From JAHEDH01 sp963753285 (GTDB taxonomy: Bacteria; Actinomycetota; Acidimicrobiia; Spongiisociales; ZC4RG35), in NCBI GenBank assembly GCA_963753285.1, contig CAVWBT010000016.1:248001-312000 (forward strand): 64,000 nucleotides of DNA, written 5' to 3'. Position 1 is the first letter of the stretch, and each line of letters starts with the position of its first letter. Shown here one piece after another: positions 24,695 to 33,536 of the stretch. The notes under the pieces are model-generated. The model did no database searches, was not told where the DNA came from, and worked only from the letters and a program-made list of their open reading frames with translations. Both the position numbers and the translations under genes were made by a program.

Positions 24695-27109
24695 ATGGTC
24701 GAGAGGCAGCGCATCCAAGAGGCTCCAGCGCCCGAGAGGCCCACGAGCGAGCCCGGCGACATCGAGGGACTCACGAGTGCACAGGTCGCCGAACGCACCG
24801 CTCGAGGTCTGGTCAACACGACCACCGGCGCAACCTCGCGCACGGTCGAGGAGATCGTCCGCGCCAACGTGTTGACGCGTTTCAACCTCCTCGTCGGTTC
24901 ACTGGTGGCCGTCGTATTGGTGATCGGACCGGTTCAGGACGCCGTCTTCGGCATGGTGATGGTCATCAACTCCGCCGTCGGAATCGTCCAGGAGCTCCGG
25001 GCGAAACGAGCGCTCGACGAACTGGCGCTGGTGGTGGGAGCGAAGACGACGGTGATCCGCGACGGAGCCGAAGTCGACATCGAACAGGAACAGGTCGTGA
25101 TGGACGACCTCGTCCAGCTCAAACGCGGCGATCAGGTCGTCGTCGACGGGTCGGTCGTTCAGTCGTTCGGTCTCGAGCTCGACGAATCCCTCCTGACCGG
25201 CGAATCCGAGCCTCGGCCGAAGGAGCCCGGGGACAGGTGCCTGTCGGGATCGGCGGTGCTCGCCGGGACGGGCACGATGCGGGCGACGAGGATCGGAGAG
25301 GATGCCTACGCCGCCAAGATCACCCGGGAGGCTCGGAGGTTCGATCTCGTCGGGTCGGAGCTGAAGGCCGGTACCGATCTCATCCTGCGCTGGGTCGGCT
25401 GGGCGATCGCACCGACCGCGATCATCCTGGTGTGGAGCCAGGTCAGGGCGGCCGAGTCGTGGAGCCAGGCCGCCCGTGGAGCGGTCGCCGGGACCATCGG
25501 GATGGTCCCCCAGGGTCTGGTCCTGCTCATCTCGGTGGCGCTCGCCGTCGGCGTTGCGAGACTGGCGAGGATGCGGGTCTTGACCCAGGAACTCGCAGCC
25601 GTCGAAGGCCTGGCGAGGGTCGACACCGTGTGTCTCGACAAGACCGGGACCATCACCGAGGGTCGGCTTCGCCTGAAGGAGGTGATCCCTCTGGGACCGG
25701 ACCCGTCCGACGAGCCGCTGGCCGCGATCGCACACGTGGAGGCCGATCCGAACGCCACGCTGCGAGCCCTGGCCGTCGCGCTGCCTGATCCGCCCGACTG
25801 GGTGGCGACGAAGATCGTGCCGTTCCGCTCAGATCGACGCTGGAGCGCCGCGGAGTTCGATCACCATGGGACCTGGGTGCTGGGCGCGCCCGATCGCTTG
25901 GGTGTTCCCGACGAATTGCGGACAGTCGTCGATGAGAAGACGGCCATGGGCCACCGGGTGCTGTTGTTCGCATCGAGTCGCGAATCGCTCGCTCGGGACC
26001 TTCCGGACGGGCTCGAGCCCCGCGCGCTCATCGTCATCGGGGATGCGGTGCGTCCGGACGCCCGCGACACCGTCGCATTCTTCACACGACAAGGAGTCGA
26101 TCTGAAAGTGATCTCGGGTGATCATCCCGCCACCGTGAGGGCCATCGCCGCCGAAGCCGGGATCGATGGCGAAGCCATCTGTGGATCGGATCTCCCCGAC
26201 GACGCGGGGTCACTCGCCGAGATCGTCGAATCGACCTCCGTGTTCGGGCGCGTCGCCCCGGAACAGAAGCGGGACCTGATCCGCGCGTTGAAATCCCAGG
26301 GGCGTGTGGTCGCGATGATCGGCGACGGAGTCAACGACGTTCTCGCGTTGAAGGCGGCGGACGTGGGCATCGCAATGGGCTCGGGTGCCGGTGCGGCCCG
26401 AGCCATCGCCCCCTTGATCCTGGTCGATGGGCGATTCTCGAGCATGCCGCACATCGTGGCCGAGGGCAGGCGGGTGATCGGCAACATCGAGCGCGTGGCC
26501 AGCCTCTATGTCACGAAGACCATCTACGCGTTCCTGCTGGCCTGGTCCGTCGGCATCGCCGGTTGGGCCTTCCCCCTGCTTCCCCGTCACTACACGGTGA
26601 TCGGGGTGATCACCATCGGAGTACCTTCGTTCTGGCTCGCGCTGGAACCGACGAACCTGCGGGCCACGCCGGGGTTCGTGCTCAGGGTGCTCAGGTTCGG
26701 GCTGCCGATCGGTGTCGTGACCGCGTTCGCCGGGTTCAGCATGTTCTGGGTCGCGCGCGCCGAATCGGTGACGCTGATCGAGGCGCAGGCGGTGGTCACG
26801 CTGACGCTGGTCGCCGTCGGTCTCGGTGTGTTGGTGACCGTGGCGCGCCCACTCACGCCGGTTCGGAAGTTGATCGTCGCGGTGATGGCGTTCGGCGCCG
26901 TGCTCGTGTTCACGATCCCCGGTCTTCGTGACTTCTATGCACTGAGCCTGCCCAGGCCGGTGGTGGTCCTCGCGGCAGTCGGTGTGGTGGCGGTGACCGG
27001 AGCTCTGATGTACGCAGCCCTTCGGGCCTCGGGATGGTGGCGTGAGCTCCCCACGGCGCTTCGTGACCTCGAGAGTCTCGCCCTCGGAAGCGACATCGAA
27101 GGGGAGTGA
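24695..27109 (+). CDS. ctpE: CtpE-type cation-transporting P-type ATPase
   Basis: 804 residues, close to mycobacterial CtpE (about 797). P-ATPase motifs are complete: actuator LLTGES (about residue 168), phosphorylation site CLDKTGTITEG (Asp about 315), hinge GDGVNDVLALKAADVG (about 543), and a C-terminal membrane domain of six helices. CtpE-family pumps have been linked to calcium uptake in mycobacteria. The membrane-4 motif reads MVPQGLVLL, with Gln where most relatives have Glu (PEGL). No ribosome site stands out before ATG 24695. A metal role is inferred from the family; the ion itself is uncertain. Confidence 0.85.
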   Translation: MVERQRIQEAPAPERPTSEPGDIEGLTSAQVAERTARGLVNTTTGATSRTVEEIVRANVLTRFNLLVGSLVAVVLVIGPVQDAVFGMVMVINSAVGIVQELRAKRALDELALVVGAKTTVIRDGAEVDIEQEQVVMDDLVQLKRGDQVVVDGSVVQSFGLELDESLLTGESEPRPKEPGDRCLSGSAVLAGTGTMRATRIGEDAYAAKITREARRFDLVGSELKAGTDLILRWVGWAIAPTAIILVWSQVRAAESWSQAARGAVAGTIGMVPQGLVLLISVALAVGVARLARMRVLTQELAAVEGLARVDTVCLDKTGTITEGRLRLKEVIPLGPDPSDEPLAAIAHVEADPNATLRALAVALPDPPDWVATKIVPFRSDRRWSAAEFDHHGTWVLGAPDRLGVPDELRTVVDEKTAMGHRVLLFASSRESLARDLPDGLEPRALIVIGDAVRPDARDTVAFFTRQGVDLKVISGDHPATVRAIAAEAGIDGEAICGSDLPDDAGSLAEIVESTSVFGRVAPEQKRDLIRALKSQGRVVAMIGDGVNDVLALKAADVGIAMGSGAGAARAIAPLILVDGRFSSMPHIVAEGRRVIGNIERVASLYVTKTIYAFLLAWSVGIAGWAFPLLPRHYTVIGVITIGVPSFWLALEPTNLRATPGFVLRVLRFGLPIGVVTAFAGFSMFWVARAESVTLIEAQAVVTLTLVAVGLGVLVTVARPLTPVRKLIVAVMAFGAVLVFTIPGLRDFYALSLPRPVVVLAAVGVVAVTGALMYAALRASGWWRELPTALRDLESLALGSDIEGE

Positions 27110-27180
27110 CCGCCGGAGCGCGGTACGGGCGTGTTCGCGAGCAGTCGGTATCGTCTGTTTGCGAACGTCGGGAGCAAACG

Positions 27181-28176
27181 ATGGCGACCATCCAGAAGCG
27201 ACGACTCGGAAGCACCGGCTCCGAGGTGTCAGAGGTGGGCTTCGGTGGGTGGGCGATCGGAGCGGACTGGGGAGACGTGCCGACCTCCGACGCGATCGCC
27301 GCCATCCACGCAGCGATCGACCACGGAGTGGATTTCTTCGACACCGCCGACGTCTACGGCGACGGACTCAGCGAGCGACGGCTGGCACAAGTCCGACGTG
27401 AGCGGGTGGACGATCCGATGATCATCGCCACCAAGGCGGGCCGACGCCTGCAACCGCACGTGGCCGATGGCTACACGCCGGAGAACATCGAACGATTCGT
27501 GGATCGAAGCCTCGCGAATCTCTCCACCGACTCGCTCGATCTGCTCCAGCTCCACTGCCCTCCAACCGAGGTGTACTACCGCCCGGAGGTGTTCGAAGGG
27601 CTCGACGGCCTGGTCGCCAAGGGGAAGCTCCGGCATTACGGAGTCAGCGTGGAGAAGGTCGAAGAGGGTCTGAAGGCCATCGAGTACCCAGGAGTCGAAA
27701 CGGTCCAGATCATCTTCAACATCCTCCGGCAGCGACCGGCGGAGCTGTTCCTTCGGGAGGCGGCGGCACGCGATGTCGGAGTCATCGTCCGGGTCCCGCT
27801 CGCAAGCGGGCTGTTGACGGGCAAGATGGCCGCTTCGACGGAGTTCGCAGCCGACGATCATCGCCTGTACAACCGGACCGGTGACGCGTTCGACGTCGGA
27901 GAGACCTTCGCAGGAATCGACTTCGAGACCGGGCTCGCAGCCGTCGAAGAGTTGCGGGACCTGGTGCCCGATGGCGCCACGATGGCGCAACTCGCCATTC
28001 GTTGGATTCTCATGCACCCGGCGGTCAGCACGGTCATCCCCGGAGCGAAACGTCCATCACAGGCGATCGAAAACGCACAGGCAGCACTGTTGCCGCCACT
28101 CGACCAGGCCACGATGGACTCGATCGCCGACATCTACGAGCGATTCGCCCAACCAGCCGTTCACCACCGTTGGTGA
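27181..28176 (+). CDS. Aldo/keto reductase
   Basis: 331 residues of a TIM-barrel NADPH-dependent oxidoreductase. Catalytic tetrad pieces are visible: HGVDFFDTADVYGDGLSERR (Asp and Tyr, about residues 55-65), IIATKAGRR (Lys) and DLLQLHCPP (His). The C-terminal cofactor site reads STVIPGAKRPSQAIENAQAA. It is closest to the AKR11/12 type of stress-related reductases with broad aldehyde substrates. ATG 27181 is preceded by GGGAG; the frame is open upstream but without family similarity. Confidence 0.9.
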   Translation: MATIQKRRLGSTGSEVSEVGFGGWAIGADWGDVPTSDAIAAIHAAIDHGVDFFDTADVYGDGLSERRLAQVRRERVDDPMIIATKAGRRLQPHVADGYTPENIERFVDRSLANLSTDSLDLLQLHCPPTEVYYRPEVFEGLDGLVAKGKLRHYGVSVEKVEEGLKAIEYPGVETVQIIFNILRQRPAELFLREAAARDVGVIVRVPLASGLLTGKMAASTEFAADDHRLYNRTGDAFDVGETFAGIDFETGLAAVEELRDLVPDGATMAQLAIRWILMHPAVSTVIPGAKRPSQAIENAQAALLPPLDQATMDSIADIYERFAQPAVHHRW

Positions 28177-28565
28177 CGATGCCCCAGCCCCGACGGCCTC
28201 GGCGCCCGGCTACCTGTACAACTCGATCGAGTAGCTGACCGGCCGATCGCTCGCTCGATCCAACGGGTGCGATCGGGCTCACCGAGTGCTCACCATCACC
28301 GAACCGGACTCGACACTTTCGCACGCCAACGTGATGGCTCAATCCCTGACACGAGGTCCATGGCAACCAGCTGTACGCCGCCATCTTCCGGCGGTTGACG
28401 CCGGCCGATGTCGGCTGCGGCTGCGCGCCGGGCAGCATCGGGGATTCCATGCGCGATAGCCGGTGCGCCGACAACGCAAGCGATCCCCGGCTCGGATCTC
28501 ATCGTTCTCGCGGAAAGGGCCAACGGACTCTCCACGTCGGGTTCCATCTACCGCGATATGGAGAT
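28177..28565. other. Intergenic region, no gene seen
   Basis: About 390 bp between the aldo/keto reductase and a small membrane gene. Open frames exist on both strands but show no ribosome site or protein features. No terminator-like hairpin or repeat was recognised. Confidence 0.4.
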
Positions 28566-28718
28566 ATGAGACACATCAACGGCCTCAGCGGACCGGGTGT
28601 CTTGACGCTCGGTTTGATTCTGGTGGTGGTGGGATTGGTCACCGACGGCATCGCCGTCGCCGCGCTCGGCGTGGTTGTGCTGTTGTCAGGTCTCTATACG
28701 CGTAGCAGGCAGGTGTGA
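28566..28718 (+). CDS. Very small membrane protein (50 aa)
   Basis: A 50-codon frame from ATG 28566 (MRHINGLSGPGVLTLG). Two short hydrophobic stretches (GVLTLGLILVVVGLVTDG and IAVAALGVVVLLSGLY) are separated by a tight turn, and the tail TRSRQV is basic. The composition and positive-inside ending look like a real membrane miniprotein. The ribosome site is weak. No homologue recognised. Confidence 0.45.
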   Translation: MRHINGLSGPGVLTLGLILVVVGLVTDGIAVAALGVVVLLSGLYTRSRQV

Positions 28719-28911
28719 GCCGACCTGAAGGCGCGGCACCGGCCTCCTCGTCGATTGCTGCTTCCCTGGCGGTCAGTTCGCCGTGGCCCATCCCCGGATG
28801 TGTTTCGCCGTCCACGCATGATGGCTCGAGGTCGCGGAAACGGCATGAGGCGACTCCGAGGAGCGGAGCCACAGGTCACGACCGTGTCGTGAGTTCGGGG
28901 TGCAGTAGTCG

Positions 28912-29946
28912 TCAGTGGTCGTGGACGCACCGGAAGCCCATCCGCAGGTCGGCCACTGCGTGAGATGCATTCCGCGACGTGCATCGACTCAGCTCTCTCG
29001 CCGCCGCTGCATCGTTCGAACGGAACAACCAGGCCCCACCGCGCACCACATGGTTCCATTCCGGCGCGGTGGCAATCGGATCGACTGAGGGGAGCCGACC
29101 GTAGGCGTCGTTTGCGTACCAGTCCGCGACCCATTCCGAGGCGTTGTCTCCCAGGTTGCATACACCTTCGGGTGTCGCACCGGTGGCAGGTGAGCCGACC
29201 GGTCGTGGGGCGATGTCCGTGCCCTCAGAAGGCACGAGCCACCGTCGTGCTTCGTCGATGTCGTCGAGCGGCACCAGCGCCACATGAGCGCGGGCATCCT
29301 CCCAACGATCGCCCCACGGGTAGGTGGAGCCGTCAGTGCCTCCACATGCCCGCTCCCATTCAGCTTCGGTGGGGAGGCGTCCTCCGCTCCATGAACAGAA
29401 GGCCGACGCGTCCGCCCATGAGACCCCCAGGACTGGATGTCTGGCGATCGATGCCGAAGGCCGGCGCTCGGTCCAGTGTGCCGGCCACGCCTCGGCGGTG
29501 TCCGCGAAGGGCGCGAACTCGAGGTTCGTCACTTCATGCCGATCGATCCGGTATCCCGAGATCCACACGTCGTGCACCGGTCGCTCGTCTGGCTTCCCAT
29601 CGTCTGTGCCCATGGTGACCCAGCCGGCGGAGATCTCGACCGTGCTCTGGGTCAGGACCGCCCTGAGGAGCTCCATTTGCTCTCGACGCTCCAACCACTC
29701 CATCAGGTCGTTCTCGATGGCCACCGGCAACACGACGCCATCGCTGGTGATCCGTTCCACCAGTTCGACCAGGTCCTGGTCGGATGCCTCGGCCTGCAGG
29801 AGGATCTCCACCGCCTGAGCCCAGTCGCCGACGGCGGTGGCCTCGTCCACTCGCGAGCGTGTCGCATCGATCGAACTCTCGCCGGTGCATCCGACGAGAC
29901 AAGCGATACACGCCGCGACCGCCAGTGTTCGTGGACATCTACGCAT
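28912..29946 (-). CDS. Lipoprotein with a formylglycine-generating-enzyme-like (SUMF1) domain
   Basis: 344 residues. An N-terminal lipobox (ACIACLVGC, Cys about residue 20) marks an exported lipoprotein. A helical spacer with TPR-like character (AVGDWAQAVEILLQAEASDQ) leads to a SUMF1/EgtB-type C-lectin-fold domain: VTMGTDDGKPDERPVHDV, GYRIDRHEVTNLEF, GRLPTEAEWERACGG, YPWGDRW, DNASEWVADWY, HVVRGGAWLF and LRMGFRCV. The Cys pair that binds copper in true formylglycine-generating enzymes is missing near RSNDAAAARELSRC, so sulfatase activation is unlikely. It may be a surface binding module. Confidence 0.8.
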   Translation of the reverse strand: MRRCPRTLAVAACIACLVGCTGESSIDATRSRVDEATAVGDWAQAVEILLQAEASDQDLVELVERITSDGVVLPVAIENDLMEWLERREQMELLRAVLTQSTVEISAGWVTMGTDDGKPDERPVHDVWISGYRIDRHEVTNLEFAPFADTAEAWPAHWTERRPSASIARHPVLGVSWADASAFCSWSGGRLPTEAEWERACGGTDGSTYPWGDRWEDARAHVALVPLDDIDEARRWLVPSEGTDIAPRPVGSPATGATPEGVCNLGDNASEWVADWYANDAYGRLPSVDPIATAPEWNHVVRGGAWLFRSNDAAAARELSRCTSRNASHAVADLRMGFRCVHDH

Positions 29947-30058
29947 GCCTCCGCGATACCGCGAACGTCGTCTTCTCGACGAGAGCCCCCGGTCGCTTCC
30001 TCCGCCCCTGATTCGGGTCGCGTGACGTTCGGCCCTTGCGGTGCCATCTTCGGGATCC

Positions 30059-30064
30059 GACAAT
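30059..30064 (+). promoter_or_regulatory. -10-like box supporting GTG 30071
   Basis: GACAAT followed by exactly 6 nt (GGCGGC) and GTG 30071; the first base deviates from TANNNT. Confidence 0.35.
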
Positions 30065-30070
30065 GGCGGC

Positions 30071-30781
30071 GTGCTCGCCGAAACCCGTCGGACCGGAAGA
30101 GTTCGGCTGCCAGTCTCCGCCGACTTCGTGGCGATGTGGGCGGCAGCGCTCATCGGCGCCGGTGTCCTGCGCAACGCCGGCGGCGCCGACTTCGAACGAT
30201 TCATCGGTGACGTCTCGCCGATCGTCGTGGTCGCTGTGGCGGGCGCCGTCGGATCGTCAGCCTTGAGGGTGCTCGACTCGGCGGGTTGGGTCGGCTCGGA
30301 TCCAACGCGAAAGGGGCTCGCACGCTCGACGGTTCTGGCGCTCGGGTTGGGCGCTGCGATCATCGTCGCCGATTCCGCACTCGGGTTCAGCGAGGGCATC
30401 AATGTGTCCTGGCCGAGTTCGATTCTGTTCTATCCGGTCATGGCCTTCATCGCCGAGGTGGCGTTCCATCTCGTTCCACTCGCCCTCGTGGTGATTGCAT
30501 CGAAGCGTTGGGTGCAACGGAGACCACGCGCCATCTCCGGAGTCGGCCCGATCGTCGCTGTGGCGTTGTTCGAAGCCGTCTATCAGGTGGTGGGCAGCTC
30601 TGGTGTCGCCACCTCCCCATGGCTGCTGGGGTACCTGGCATTTCACATGATGGCGTTCGCAGTTGCGGGTCTCATTGCGCTGCGGCGCTACGGATTCGGG
30701 GCAATGATGTGGCTTCGACTGGTCTACTACGCCATCTGGCACGTGGCGTGGGGCGTACTCAGGCTCGATCTCTTGTTCTGA
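30071..30781 (+). CDS. CPBP-like integral membrane protein
   Basis: 236 residues from GTG 30071; GTG 30041 would add ten residues. About seven hydrophobic helices. The pair FYPVMAFIAEVAFHLVPLAL (Glu and His inside a helix, about residue 130) and RLVYYAIWHVAWGVLRL near the end resemble the Glu/His motifs of CAAX-protease/Abi (CPBP) membrane proteins, though the classical EExxR is absent. Function unknown. It ends 12 bp from the convergent DUF4342 gene. Confidence 0.6.
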   Translation: MLAETRRTGRVRLPVSADFVAMWAAALIGAGVLRNAGGADFERFIGDVSPIVVVAVAGAVGSSALRVLDSAGWVGSDPTRKGLARSTVLALGLGAAIIVADSALGFSEGINVSWPSSILFYPVMAFIAEVAFHLVPLALVVIASKRWVQRRPRAISGVGPIVAVALFEAVYQVVGSSGVATSPWLLGYLAFHMMAFAVAGLIALRRYGFGAMMWLRLVYYAIWHVAWGVLRLDLLF

Positions 30782-30792
30782 CGACGAAGGGC

Positions 30793-31050
30793 TCAGTGTG
30801 GTTGAGCGTCATCGACTCGCTCGATCTCGAGCGTGCATTTGGTGACGATCGCTGCGATGGCGCCGATGGCGGCCAGCGATGGAAGCAGTAGCGCGCCCAC
30901 CACTCCGACGGTCAGCGGGATCTCGACGATCTTGTCGCCGTCCTCATTGAGGATGGTCACCCTCCTGATGTTCCCCTCGTGAACGAGTTCCTTGAACGTG
31001 GCGAGCAGATCCTCGCCCCTGACCTCGATCTTCTCCCGCTGAGTGGTCAC
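30793..31050 (-). CDS. DUF4342 protein
   Basis: 85 residues from GTG 31050 (VTTQREKIEVRGEDLL), with AAAGGAGC 6 nt upstream. It is almost entirely a DUF4342 domain: EDLLATFKELVHEGNIRRVT, DGDKIVEIPLTVGVVGALLL and a hydrophobic segment LPSLAAIGAIAAIVTKCTLE. These small proteins are widespread in bacteria; the first half resembles a UBA-like helical unit and the second contains one probable membrane helix. The function is not known. It is divergent from the histidine kinase at 31181. Confidence 0.8.
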   Translation of the reverse strand: MTTQREKIEVRGEDLLATFKELVHEGNIRRVTILNEDGDKIVEIPLTVGVVGALLLPSLAAIGAIAAIVTKCTLEIERVDDAQPH

Positions 31051-31180
31051 GTATCGCTCCTTTCGCTCTGGGCCATTCGATCTCCCGGAGCCCAGTGTTG
31101 CAAGGGTCCTACGTCCCGGACGAAGACCAGCCCGGATTCCCCCCTTTGGTACGACGTGGATCGGCCGATAGGGCTGATAG

Positions 31181-32800
31181 ATGAGCTCGCTCACCCGCTT
31201 CTCGACCGTCGTTGTGCTGGCGACGGTCGGAATGATCAGCATCGCCATGACGGGGGAAGACTCAGGCCCCGTGTGGGCCTTGCTGGGGTGCGCAACGGCA
31301 TTGCCCGCAATCGCTGCGATCGGCGCCGTCTGCAAGGGAACGAGGCTCGGAGGTCGCGAGGGACTCCCGTGGCTCTTGTTCTCGGGCGCGATGACCTTGA
31401 TGGTTCCGGTCTACGTCGTCCACCACGTGGGCGCGGGGGTCCTCGAAGAGATCCTCATCTCCGGCGCGTACCTGCTCGGTGCGATCGCGGCGTTGACCGT
31501 CCCACTCCCGGATGCCGGTCCCTACCAGCGGATGGTCGCCTCACTCGACGCGCTTGCGTTGGGACTCGTGATCGCAACCGGGACCTACTGGCTCGGCGCA
31601 GTCTCGGGAATGGACTTCGCCGGCAATCTCGTCTGGACGGTGAGTGACGCCGCCATCATGGCCATGTTGGGATATATCGCTCTCCGACGAAGCGCCCGCC
31701 GCAGCGTCGACTGGCCACTGTTGATCGTGGTTGGCGCGGTCGGCGCCTACCTCGGCGGGGTCCTGATCTCCACGATCAGCCCTGATCCCTACTACGTCGG
31801 CCACGACGCCGACTACGCCTACTTCGGCGGCCTGGTCGGGTACGCCTTGGCGCCCCTCGTTCCAGAGCGCCACGCCGCTCGTTCACAGGGCATCTTGAAG
31901 CCGGTTCGGTGGGGCCACGTGTTGACTCCCTACGCACTCGTCGCTGTTCTCGCCGTTGCACTCGTCGGACATCAAGTCCGGCTCTGGGGGGTGGATCCGG
32001 CACGGACCGCCATCGAGTTGGGTCTCATGGCTGCGATGCTGGTCGTCCTGATGCGACAACTCGCGATGATCGCCGAACAGCGGCGGAAGATCGAGGTCGA
32101 GCAGGGAGGTGTCATCGCAACCATCAGCCACGAACTGCGGACCCCGTTGACGACGATCGTCGGATTCCTCGACCTCCTCGAGGACTGGAGCGACTTCAGC
32201 GACGCCGAGCGAGCCGACATGGTGGAGCTCGCTCGCGATCAGTCTCATGTCATGGCGCGGGTCGTCGGTGACTTGGTCGATGTGGCTCGCGAACGGATCG
32301 AGCAGACCCGCGTCGACGTCTCGGTCATTCAGCTCGACGAGTTCCTCGAGTCTGCGATCTCGGTGGTCCCCGAGCTTCGAGGCGTGGCGGTGCGAACCGA
32401 GATCGCACCCGGGACGCGTCTGAACGCTGACCGGGATCGGATGCTCCAGGTCCTCGCGAACATGCTCTCGAACGCTGCCGTCTACGGACACGGAGAGGTC
32501 CTGATCGCCGCCCGCACGGCCGGCACGGCCACCGTGATCGAGGTCCACGACAACGGGCCAGGCGTTCCGGACACGTATCAGCACGTGATCTGGGAGCGCT
32601 TCGAACGAGGCGCGCAGCGACAGAGCGCGATCCCCGGTTCGGGGATCGGGCTCGCCGTTGCGCGCGGGTTGGTGCGCGCCCACGGTGGCGAGGCGCGATA
32701 CCGGAACTCCGACCGCCTGGCGGGCGCATGCTTCGAGATCACGGTCCCTGCCCCGAGGGGCCGCAATCTCCGCATCGACACCACCACTGCTCGGACCTGA
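31181..32800 (+). CDS. Orphan membrane sensor histidine kinase
   Basis: 539 residues. Residues 1-300 hold about eight membrane helices with no recognised extracellular sensor, suggesting sensing within the membrane. Then comes a HisKA domain with H-box ATISHELRTPLTTIVGFLDL (His about 316) and an HATPase domain: N-box LQVLANMLSNAAVYG, G1 VHDNGPGVPDTYQ, F-box WERFERG and G2 GSGIGLAVARGLVRAHGG. All catalytic blocks are intact. No response regulator gene is adjacent on either side. Start ATG 31181; the ribosome site is weak. Confidence 0.9.
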   Translation: MSSLTRFSTVVVLATVGMISIAMTGEDSGPVWALLGCATALPAIAAIGAVCKGTRLGGREGLPWLLFSGAMTLMVPVYVVHHVGAGVLEEILISGAYLLGAIAALTVPLPDAGPYQRMVASLDALALGLVIATGTYWLGAVSGMDFAGNLVWTVSDAAIMAMLGYIALRRSARRSVDWPLLIVVGAVGAYLGGVLISTISPDPYYVGHDADYAYFGGLVGYALAPLVPERHAARSQGILKPVRWGHVLTPYALVAVLAVALVGHQVRLWGVDPARTAIELGLMAAMLVVLMRQLAMIAEQRRKIEVEQGGVIATISHELRTPLTTIVGFLDLLEDWSDFSDAERADMVELARDQSHVMARVVGDLVDVARERIEQTRVDVSVIQLDEFLESAISVVPELRGVAVRTEIAPGTRLNADRDRMLQVLANMLSNAAVYGHGEVLIAARTAGTATVIEVHDNGPGVPDTYQHVIWERFERGAQRQSAIPGSGIGLAVARGLVRAHGGEARYRNSDRLAGACFEITVPAPRGRNLRIDTTTART

Positions 32801-32907
32801 CCGGCGACAGCGAGCAGCGTTCCGTCTCCGTGTGATCCCGTCTCCCGTCACACGTCCTCAGGGCTCGACGGTGGGTGCGGGTGTGCGCGATCGCTCACGG
32901 GGAGGCT

Positions 32908-33414
32908 TCAGAAGCCCTGCATCACCACGTCGGACGGCTCCAGTTCCACGTCGATGAGTTGCGGGGTGACCACGATGACCACGAGACGTCCGAGGAGGCC
33001 TTCCAGGCTCTCGGCCCGATACTCACCGTCATCGTCGGGTTGCAGGCCGTAGAACCTCGCGACCCGAGGCTCGTCGTGCATGCAATCCGCGAGCAGCGAT
33101 CGGGCCTCGACATCCGAGGCGATCCTGGCGTGGCCGTGCATCGTGACGCCTTCGATCCGCACCTCAACGTCCGGGCGTGTCTCGATGTTGATCCACCACT
33201 TCCTCATCCGTTGCGACAGCACGACGAACTCTCCGTCGTGTCTCAGGTACTGGACGGGGATCGTGTACCGGCGCCCGGTCTTCGCTCCGGTCACCGTCAG
33301 GACGGCGAACGTCTTGCCCACCAAGCGCTGGACGAGAGGCGTGCGCAACATCGTCCGCATCAGGCCGTTCAGCCAGTCCGGTGGTGTCCCCGGCATCTTG
33401 ATCTCGGTTGCCAT
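32908..33414 (-). CDS. Deazaflavin (F420)-dependent nitroreductase family protein
   Basis: 168 residues. The split-barrel FMN/F420-binding fold of the Ddn/DUF385 family is indicated by FAVLTVTGAKTGRRYTIPVQ (about residues 35-55), YLRHDGEFVVLSQRMRKWWI and NIETRPDVEVRIEGVTMHG. Relatives such as mycobacterial Ddn use reduced F420 to reduce quinones or nitroimidazoles. ATG 33414 has AAGGAGATG upstream. Together with the LLM enzyme at 35340 it implies that the host makes F420. Confidence 0.85.
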   Translation of the reverse strand: MATEIKMPGTPPDWLNGLMRTMLRTPLVQRLVGKTFAVLTVTGAKTGRRYTIPVQYLRHDGEFVVLSQRMRKWWINIETRPDVEVRIEGVTMHGHARIASDVEARSLLADCMHDEPRVARFYGLQPDDDGEYRAESLEGLLGRLVVIVVTPQLIDVELEPSDVVMQGF

Positions 33415-33536
33415 GGCATCTCCTTCGTCACGTCCCATCGTCTCTGCGGGTTGATCCCGAGGCCAGAGCCGAAGGTCTCGAGACGTGGATTGCCAGATGC
33501 CGAGTCCCGTAGTCGTGACGCCTACGCTCGAGCCTC

